Origin: a virus
Reading direction: 5' to 3' (one strand)
Virus record (IMG/VR): IMGVR_UViG_3300003653_000052
Location: 64,001 to 126,226 of that record
Length of the DNA: 62,226 nt
Under the pieces are notes generated by a model. That model was not told the DNA's origin, searched no databases, and saw only the letters and a list, made by a program, of their open reading frames with translations. This document shows, in pieces, positions 58,164 to 62,226 of this stretch. Position numbers and translations under genes: made by a program. Positions within the stretch are counted from its first letter, which is position 1, and each line of letters opens with the position of its first letter.

Positions 58164-58421
58164 ATGGAAACAACTGTATTGTACACTGAACAACTTCAAA
58201 TAGAACTTGGCTTTGTTAAAAAACTAAAAGGACAACATTGGCATTATGCTGCAATAGGAGGAGATATTGCTGATTACATTAAACACGGTGTTGCTAATAA
58301 TGCTTATGAAATTGTTCGTGAGGGCAGATATGCAGGTAAACCTCTTGTTATACTTAAAGAGGAAAGTAGATTTGAAACACTTTTATATCTTGACTCTTTT
58401 GATGTTTGGTTTGCTATTTAA
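58164..58421 (+). CDS. early gene, hypothetical (85 aa)
   Basis: An 85-residue alpha/beta protein starting METTVLYTEQLQIELGFVKK, with GQHWHYAAIGGDIADYIKHG and a C-terminal LLYLDSFDVWFAI. No known domain. A frame on the same strand at 58,267 overlaps it and is a shadow. Confidence 0.7.
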   Translation: METTVLYTEQLQIELGFVKKLKGQHWHYAAIGGDIADYIKHGVANNAYEIVREGRYAGKPLVILKEESRFETLLYLDSFDVWFAI

Positions 58422-58425
58422 TAGA

Positions 58426-58456
58426 AAACAAGAACCTGTAATGGGTTCTTGTTTTA
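58426..58456 (+). terminator. terminator of the 85-aa gene
   Basis: AAACAAGAACC and GGTTCTTGTTT form an 11-bp stem around TGTAATG, followed by TAAAAA; the T-run is within the stem end. Confidence 0.8.
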
Positions 58457-58461
58457 AAAAC

Positions 58462-58480
58462 ATAACACTGTTTATATTTA
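58462..58480 (+). promoter_or_regulatory. early promoter 12
   Basis: ATAACACTGTTTATATTTA, 30 bp before the ATG of the 139-aa gene. Confidence 0.85.
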
Positions 58481-58510
58481 AATTAATATTAACCCTTAAT
58501 ACTTAAAACT

Positions 58511-58930
58511 ATGTCTTATTTAGGATATGAATACAAAAAAGAATTGTCAATACTTGTCTCCCGATTGACTCTTAAATTTAATAAAGAAATCAAATTGCAT
58601 TTCTTTGGAGAAACTGTCATTAACAATACAAAGTGTTTAGAAGGATTCACTTTTACAGAAGGTAATTGTGATATTGAAGAGTACGAATCATTAATTGTAG
58701 ATTTAAAATGTATTTTTCTTAACAAGAAAGACACACATACTAAATCTGAAATATGTTTTATTATATGCAGTGAACCTGAAATAGTTCAGGAGTGGTATGA
58801 TATGATGTATGAGGGTAATGTAGCAATGTCTATTATTAGAAAATTTGGAGAAAGAATATCAAGAGAAACCGTTGGGTATCTTGAGTACAAAAAAGAAATG
58901 GAATCAAAAATCACTCATCATTATGTGTAA
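58511..58930 (+). CDS. early gene, hypothetical (139 aa)
   Basis: A 139-residue protein, one of the largest of the array, starting MSYLGYEYKKELSILVSRLT. Alternating helix and strand pattern (IKLHFFGETVINNTKCLEGF, CFIICSEPEIVQEWYDMMYE) and a helical C-terminus. No recognised domain. Single-gene unit. Confidence 0.7.
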   Translation: MSYLGYEYKKELSILVSRLTLKFNKEIKLHFFGETVINNTKCLEGFTFTEGNCDIEEYESLIVDLKCIFLNKKDTHTKSEICFIICSEPEIVQEWYDMMYEGNVAMSIIRKFGERISRETVGYLEYKKEMESKITHHYV

Positions 58931-58933
58931 TTA

Positions 58934-58960
58934 AGAACGGGAGAAAACTCCTGTTCTTTT
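58934..58960 (+). terminator. terminator of the 139-aa gene
   Basis: AGAACGGGAG and CTCCTGTTCT pair (one G-T) around AAAA, followed by TTT. Confidence 0.8.
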
Positions 58961-58962
58961 AC

Positions 58963-58981
58963 ATAACACTCTTTATATTTA
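58963..58981 (+). promoter_or_regulatory. early promoter 13
   Basis: ATAACACTCTTTATATTTA, 23 bp before the ATG of the 103-aa gene. Confidence 0.85.
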
Positions 58982-59004
58982 AATTAATACTAATCCTTAA
59001 ACCT

Positions 59005-59316
59005 ATGAAATCAAATCCGTGGTATTACTATGAAGGTACTACCTTAATCAAAAAAGAGAAACCTTGTATGCCTGATAATTTAGTGCATATCATTACTTGG
59101 CAAGGTTGTTACAAAGTAGTTGACGTATATATTGACCACTTCACTGTTATAAAACAAAGAACAGAGTACAAAATTCCGTGGAACCATTTCATATGTTTGA
59201 AAGGAGAAGGTAAAAGTGATACTACTTTGTTGAAACGTTATATTAAAACAACGTTGTGTAAAATTAACGTGTTAGCATATGAACTAACAAATGTATTACA
59301 AGACCTACGAAAGTAG
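59005..59316 (+). CDS. early gene, hypothetical (103 aa)
   Basis: A 103-residue protein with a beta-rich, aromatic N-terminal half (NPWYYYEGTTLIKKEKP, HIITWQGCYKVVDVYIDHFT) and a helical C-terminal half (TLLKRYIKTTLCKINVLAYE). The N-terminal part resembles a small barrel. Its TAG stop is in the terminator stem. No family recognised. Confidence 0.7.
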   Translation: MKSNPWYYYEGTTLIKKEKPCMPDNLVHIITWQGCYKVVDVYIDHFTVIKQRTEYKIPWNHFICLKGEGKSDTTLLKRYIKTTLCKINVLAYELTNVLQDLRK

Positions 59317-59327
59317 GTTTTGTTTTA
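59303..59327 (+). terminator. terminator overlapping the stop codon of the 103-aa gene
   Basis: ACCTAC-GAAA-GTAGGT followed by TTTGTTTT. The stop TAG lies in the right arm of the stem. Confidence 0.8.
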
Positions 59328-59349
59328 TATCCTAATTTACCTTTCTCCT

Positions 59350-59368
59350 ATAACACTGATTATCAGTG
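59350..59368 (+). promoter_or_regulatory. early promoter 14 (variant)
   Basis: ATAACACTGATTATCAGTG, preceded by ACCTTTCTCCT. The upstream half is conserved while the downstream half differs from the standard copies, as in promoter 15. Confidence 0.7.
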
Positions 59369-59407
59369 ATATATTATTTTCAATATTAATCCCTTAAACC
59401 CATCATT

Positions 59408-59656
59408 ATGAAAGTATTTGACTCATCTCTTACAGATAGAGATACTAAACGAAAAAGAATCTACCTTACAGGTCAAGGAGATGTAAAATTAGCAAAGATA
59501 ATTGCTTTTAAAGATATGCTTATTGATAAACAATATGAACAATCTAAACAAGTAATTATTACTCCATTTTATAGACCTCTTACTAATAAGGTTGGATATG
59601 ACCGTCAAAGACAAGAGTATGAAGATGCCTTAAAACAAGGATATGTTTTTGATTAA
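59408..59656 (+). CDS. early gene, hypothetical (82 aa)
   Basis: An 82-residue basic protein starting MKVFDSSLTDRDTKRKRIYL with KLAKIIAFKDMLIDKQYEQS and a Tyr/Arg-rich second half (YRPLTNKVGYDRQRQEYEDA). Possibly nucleic-acid binding by charge, but no domain is recognised. Behind a variant promoter. Confidence 0.7.
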   Translation: MKVFDSSLTDRDTKRKRIYLTGQGDVKLAKIIAFKDMLIDKQYEQSKQVIITPFYRPLTNKVGYDRQRQEYEDALKQGYVFD

Positions 59657-59669
59657 ATCATTAGGGACG

Positions 59670-59710
59670 GGAGTTAGAACTGTAATGGTTCTTTCTCTTG
59701 TTCTTTTTTA
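59670..59710 (+). terminator. terminator of the 82-aa gene
   Basis: AGAAC and GTTCT pair around TGTAATG, with GGGAG and CTCTT extending the stem imperfectly, followed by GTTCTTTTTT. Confidence 0.65.
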
Positions 59711-59732
59711 AATCCTAATTCACCTTTCTTCT

Positions 59733-59751
59733 ATAACACTGATTACCTGTG
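59733..59751 (+). promoter_or_regulatory. early promoter 15 (variant, long leader)
   Basis: ATAACACTGATTACCTGTG, preceded by CACCTTTCTTCT. It is followed by an 89-nt leader almost free of G (59,752-59,840), with repeats of CAATTAA. Confidence 0.7.
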
Positions 59752-59840
59752 TAACGATTTTCAAACAGTTTAACAGTTTACCGTTTCAACAATTACACAA
59801 TTAAACAATTAATCAATTAACCAAAAAAACCAAAAACACA

Positions 59841-60317
59841 ATGAAAAAAGTAAAAATTGTATTTACAGGGGTTTACGTGAAGTTCACACCTGCAACAGAA
59901 ACAACGTCAGCAACACGTAAAGTGCTATACAACTATGTAGTTGTAGACGGAGATATTGCACAGTACAGTGCTGATAAAGAGGCAAGTGGTCACTTATCAT
60001 TACAAGACACAGGAGAGTACACTGATGCTCCACGTTATGTTAGTAGAAAAAACCTACAACAAGAAAATGAACTTACCCGTATTCAGAAAAAGGACGGTAC
60101 ATTTGACTGGTACACTGATGATATTGAGGCAATGTTAATGTCATCAGAGGTAAACGAAATGTCAGATGCAGGTAAACAAGCACACGGTCAAAAAGAAGTT
60201 GCAGATGCAACTGCACGTGTAAAAGCAACTGCAAAACTACACCGTGACCTTAAAGCAAAAGAGTTTGCTGATGCAGAGTTGTTTAAAAAACAGAACCCTG
60301 ATTTAAAGGAATCATAG
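59841..60317 (+). CDS. early gene with long G-poor leader, probably highly expressed (158 aa)
   Basis: A 158-residue protein starting MKKVKIVFTGVYVKFTPATE. The first 60 residues are beta-rich, the rest is helical and Ala/Lys/Asp-rich (ADATARVKATAKLHRDLKAK). Codon use is less AT-biased than in its neighbours (more ACG, GCA, CGT), suggesting high expression. It has the longest leader of the array and a 10-bp terminator. No known domain; an abundant early protein such as a DNA mimic or single-strand binding factor cannot be excluded. Confidence 0.7.
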   Translation: MKKVKIVFTGVYVKFTPATETTSATRKVLYNYVVVDGDIAQYSADKEASGHLSLQDTGEYTDAPRYVSRKNLQQENELTRIQKKDGTFDWYTDDIEAMLMSSEVNEMSDAGKQAHGQKEVADATARVKATAKLHRDLKAKEFADAELFKKQNPDLKES

Positions 60318-60325
60318 TTCAAATT

Positions 60326-60358
60326 ACAGAGGAGGGAGTAATCCTCCTCTGTTTTTTA
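60326..60358 (+). terminator. terminator of the 158-aa gene, end of the early array
   Basis: ACAGAGGAGG and CCTCCTCTGT form a perfect 10-bp stem around GAGTAAT, followed by TTTTT. The strongest hairpin of the array. Confidence 0.9.
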
Positions 60359-60379
60359 ATTACATTACTGTGTATGAAA

Positions 60380-60470
60380 CAACAACAACAACAACAACAA
60401 AAACAACAACAAAAACAACAACAAAAACAACAACAACAACAAAAACAACAACAACAACAACAACAACAAC
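60380..60470 (+). repeat. CAA trinucleotide microsatellite
   Basis: About 30 CAA units, interrupted at intervals by AAA. An ATG at 60,374 would read it as poly-Gln/Lys followed by a non-descript tail up to 60,589; I do not accept that as a gene. In this orientation the plus strand has no G in the tract. Confidence 0.9.
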
Positions 60471-60539
60471 GATACCTTACTACGTGTTACGTACTGTGTT
60501 TTTGTCACATTACTACGTATTCCTGTGTATATAACTTCG

Positions 60540-60607
60540 GCTGGGTAACTGGACTAAGCCTTACTGGATATTTTTACCCTGCTGGGTAATTGGACTAAGT
60601 CTTGTTG
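60540..60607 (+). repeat. imperfect direct repeat pair
   Basis: A 27-bp unit at 60,540-60,566 recurs at 60,581-60,607 with 23 of 27 identities (shared core GCTGGGTAA and TGGACTAAG), 41 bp apart. Confidence 0.7.
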
Positions 60608-60704
60608 AAATTTATATGGATGTTCAGAGGTAGTAGTGAAAAATTTAGGTCTTGATACCATTGGGTTTAGTCAACTATGACCACCGTGTGGAGACCTGAA
60701 TTAA

Positions 60705-60740
60705 TTTCTACTGATTTTTCTACTGATTTCTCTACTGATT
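60705..60740 (+). repeat. three tandem 12-bp repeats
   Basis: TTTCTACTGATT occurs three times head to tail, the third copy with one change (TCTCTACTGATT). The arrangement resembles iterons bound by replication proteins. Confidence 0.8.
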
Positions 60741-61124
60741 TATAGATTAAGTGTGGATATTGGTTACTATATAGGTTATTTGTGTAGGCTTATATATACA
60801 CTCTACTACAAACCCACAGTTAGTATACACTGTTAACCTTTATGGTTAGATGTGTTCTTTTAGTAGAGAATATATAGCCAACCCAGTATAATGTATTGGT
60901 AATGAGTTGGTTACAGAATGAAATGGAGGTTACTTGAAGTATTACTTTAGGTAATGTAGTGTAATGTGTTGATAATCAGGAGGTTATGAGTGGTTAATTC
61001 ACTCCATTCCCTCTTATTCTCATCCATTTTCCTCATTTTTGGGTATATAAAAGAGATTTCCTGGTCACAATCATATAGCTAAAAGAGTAAACAACGTATT
61101 AATCTCACCTTAAATTATAACAAC

Positions 61125-61451
61125 ATGATACATAAAAATCACAACAACATGATACAAACATATATTTACTTAGACAAAACATCATCTTTGTATAAAAACT
61201 TAAAGAAAAGGGGTATTATAGATGCTTTTGGTGAGTCATTATTCATCTGGTTAAAATATAAGCCTTCTATTGGAGAGTTAATTTCAATTGATGCTTGTAC
61301 TATTGATGGGGAGTGTAAGTTAAAAACATTTTTAACTAATAGACATAAGAGTATAATACTTAGGATTACTGATTTATGTCAAGAGCGTATGTATAATTCA
61401 GATATTGATGTTCTACGTCTTAAGTGTTATGAGGATATTTTTATTAGATGA
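61125..61451 (+). CDS. hypothetical protein (108 aa, or 100 aa from the second ATG)
   Basis: The frame begins at 61,125 (MIHKNHNNMIQTYIYLDKTS). A second ATG at 61,149 has the same ACAACATGATACA context, so either could be used. The protein is mixed (LKKRGIIDAFGESLFIWLKY, FLTNRHKSIILRITDLCQER) with no known domain. The leader has the CACCTTAAAT element seen in the next units. A possible tandem duplication created the two starts. Confidence 0.6.
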   Translation: MIHKNHNNMIQTYIYLDKTSSLYKNLKKRGIIDAFGESLFIWLKYKPSIGELISIDACTIDGECKLKTFLTNRHKSIILRITDLCQERMYNSDIDVLRLKCYEDIFIR

Positions 61452-61458
61452 GAAAACT

Positions 61459-61502
61459 AATAGCAACCAAGGCACCATACTGATAATCAATTAGTTACAT
61501 AA
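61459..61502 (+). repeat. 44-bp repeated element, copy 1
   Basis: Matches copy 2 at 61,655-61,698 in 33 of 44 positions; the blocks CTGATAATCA and TAGTTACATAA are identical. It lies 24 bp before the 34-aa gene and may be a promoter or operator. Confidence 0.6.
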
Positions 61503-61526
61503 TTTCACCTTAAATCTCATATTTAT

Positions 61527-61631
61527 ATGAAGAAGCATATTAACTTCATTATCATTCTTGTTATTTCTTTTATTGTTATTGCTTATGTCTATTCTCTTTA
61601 TGGTTGGGAGTCTATATATATGAGGAGATAG
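61527..61631 (+). CDS. small single-span membrane peptide (34 aa)
   Basis: A 34-codon frame starting MKKHINFIIILVISFIVIAY and ending YGWESIYMRR. One clear transmembrane helix follows two Lys residues; the tail is Arg-rich. The repeated 44-bp element and a CACCTTAAAT leader precede it. Short membrane peptides of this kind are common in phages, but its role is unknown. Confidence 0.5.
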   Translation: MKKHINFIIILVISFIVIAYVYSLYGWESIYMRR

Positions 61632-61654
61632 AGTTAGTTCTTTTGTAGTAGAAT

Positions 61655-61698
61655 AATAGTATCCGAGGCCGATGTCTGATAATCAGATAGTTACATAA
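61655..61698 (+). repeat. 44-bp repeated element, copy 2
   Basis: Second copy of the element at 61,459, with the inverted core TCTGA-TAA-TCAGA. It precedes a structured tract rather than a clear gene. Confidence 0.6.
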
Positions 61699-61828
61699 AA
61701 CAAGGTTGTAGGTTTGAGTCAAAAACCTTCTAGTGCAGCTAAACTTTGAATTGCTGTATGAAAACCATTTGTTATTTTAACAAATGCCATTGTTCATTGA
61801 GTAGGGTATTTTCCTACTATCCAAATAA

Positions 61829-61857
61829 CTTCATCTTAAGTTGCAACTTATATGAAG
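61829..61857. repeat. nested palindrome
   Basis: CTTCAT and ATGAAG flank a perfect 14-bp palindrome TAAGTTGCAACTTA. It is a strong candidate for a dimeric protein site or an RNA hairpin. Confidence 0.65.
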
Positions 61858-62023
61858 AGTTATGAGAGAAGCGTAGAGAAACCAATACACTGGGGATAAC
61901 CTTGATGTATGAATCGCCAAAACGAGGTAGTTGATTACTGAAAATAACAAGGGCTTATAATCCTTGACCAGTATTTAATGATTTATTTAATAACCAAGTA
62001 CTTACAATTTAATCTTAATTACA

Positions 62024-62226
62024 ATGATACATGTAACAAGAGACGGAAAAGAAATTAAACTTTGTGATTTAGATATAGATCATTTAGAAAACATATTAAG
62101 ACTAATTGAGAGAAGAGCAATTAAAGGTGTTAATGTGAGAATGGGTGGTGGTTCCACTGATGAAGATTGTTGGTATGATGAAGAGATGTTATATGGAGAA
62201 GATGCCAAAGAAGAACTTGATTACTA
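62024..62226 (+). CDS. N-terminal part of a hypothetical protein (runs off the window)
   Basis: A frame starts at the ATG at 62,024 (MIHVTRDGKEIKLCDLDIDH) and is open to the last base, 67 codons. It has a beta start, a helix (LENILRLIERRAIKGVNVRM) and an acidic stretch (DEDCWYDEEMLYGEDAKEEL). The leader (AATTTAATCTTAATTACA) has the CTTAA element. Small phage proteins beginning with a DxxHLENILRLIERRA-type helix are common, but their function is unknown. Confidence 0.65.
   Translation, partial: MIHVTRDGKEIKLCDLDIDHLENILRLIERRAIKGVNVRMGGGSTDEDCWYDEEMLYGEDAKEELDY

Larger units (their letters stand above)
60359..61124. other. 766-bp gene-free region with repeats and hairpins
   Basis: I find no convincing gene here. 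In order it holds the CAA microsatellite (60,380-60,470), an imperfect direct repeat of GCTGGGTAA-TGGACTAAG (60,540 and 60,581), a possible three-stem fold closed by AGGTCT and AGACCT (60,647-60,697), three tandem 12-mers (60,705-60,740) and small hairpins such as TAACC-TTTAT-GGTTA. This could be an origin, a packaging or control region. Confidence 0.5.
61632..62023. other. 392-bp gene-free region with repeated element and hairpins
   Basis: It holds copy 2 of the 44-bp element, a hairpin CATTTGTT-ATTTT-AACAAATG (61,766-61,786), a hairpin AGTAGG and CCTACT (61,800-61,818) and a strong palindrome at 61,829-61,857. A 15-codon frame at 61,853 is the only reading after the palindrome. I checked for a tRNA and found none. 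A structured RNA is possible. Confidence 0.5.

Noticed and set aside
58267-58506. 79-codon frame overlapping the 85-aa early gene
   Set aside because: Lies in another frame over a gene with proper promoter and leader, and crosses its terminator.
60374-60589. 71-codon poly-Gln frame
   Set aside because: Product of the CAA microsatellite with a nondescript tail; no promoter, leader element or terminator.
60380-60740. CRISPR array from the repeated words
   Set aside because: Repeats are tandem or only paired, with no unique spacers of constant length and no cas genes.
61640-61990. tRNA-like words (GGTTTGAGTC near 61,710)
   Set aside because: No matching acceptor, D and anticodon stems could be built around it.
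1-62226. Stop-codon reassignment (TAG or TGA as an amino acid), known in some crAss-like phages
   Set aside because: The large genes are intact under the standard code and both TAG and TGA end many genes at sensible places.

Overview
The window is a 62 kb piece of a crAss-like phage genome (order Crassvirales, tailed phages of Bacteroidota hosts). The reasons are a very AT-rich sequence, a minus-strand block carrying the crAss-type order (large terminase, portal, scaffold-like protein, HK97-fold major capsid protein, neck/ring-like proteins, a giant muzzle protein, giant virion cargo proteins), candidate -7 promoter boxes of the Bacteroidota type (TAnnTTTG), and start codons with almost no Shine-Dalgarno sequences. 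All large genes stay open under the standard code and TAG is used freely as a stop, so I see no stop-codon reassignment. No tRNA, CRISPR array, insertion sequence or integrase was seen.

Layout. Positions 1-54,880 are transcribed leftward. In transcription order they hold: two small genes (54.9-54.2 kb); two long repetitive fibres with a linker protein (54.0-48.9 kb); a lysis cassette with an M15-type peptidase and two holin-like membrane proteins (48.3-47.3 kb); small DNA-binding and nucleic-acid proteins, including an HU/IHF-like protein, a PD-(D/E)XK nuclease and a cyclic-phosphate-processing receiver (cREC) protein (47.2-44.0 kb); terminase and portal (43.5-38.6 kb); a GIY-YIG homing endonuclease spliced in behind the portal; scaffold-like protein and capsid (37.7-34.7 kb); head/neck genes (34.6-29.6 kb); a cassette of Cys-rich, Ig/FN3-like decoration or adhesin proteins that share domains (29.4-23.7 kb); ring-like proteins, muzzle (23.6-16.3 kb); and four or more giant cargo proteins running off the left edge (16.3 kb to 1).

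At about 54.9-55.2 kb transcription diverges across a G-rich, palindromic and AT-repeat junction. To the right, 55.2-60.4 kb is a strikingly regular array: fifteen copies of one promoter (consensus ATAACACTCTTTATAWTTG), most followed by one small gene and its own hairpin terminator. Two units have a promoter and a hairpin but no convincing gene and are candidate small RNAs. These are presumably early, host-takeover genes; none has a recognisable function. From 60.3 kb to the right edge the sequence is mostly non-coding, with a CAA microsatellite, tandem repeats, palindromes and a duplicated 44-bp element, plus three small genes.

How it works together (partly inference): early units are fired individually from the repeated promoter; late leftward operons build the capsid, package DNA through terminase and portal, load the giant cargo proteins (one carrying an L,D-transpeptidase-like and a lysozyme-like domain, probably to breach the cell wall during ejection) and lyse the host. 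A short GG-x-L-(D/P)-K-Y/A-Q motif recurs about a dozen times in three cargo proteins at apparent domain borders and is the most intriguing undescribed signal on the left; the monocistronic promoter array is the most intriguing on the right.
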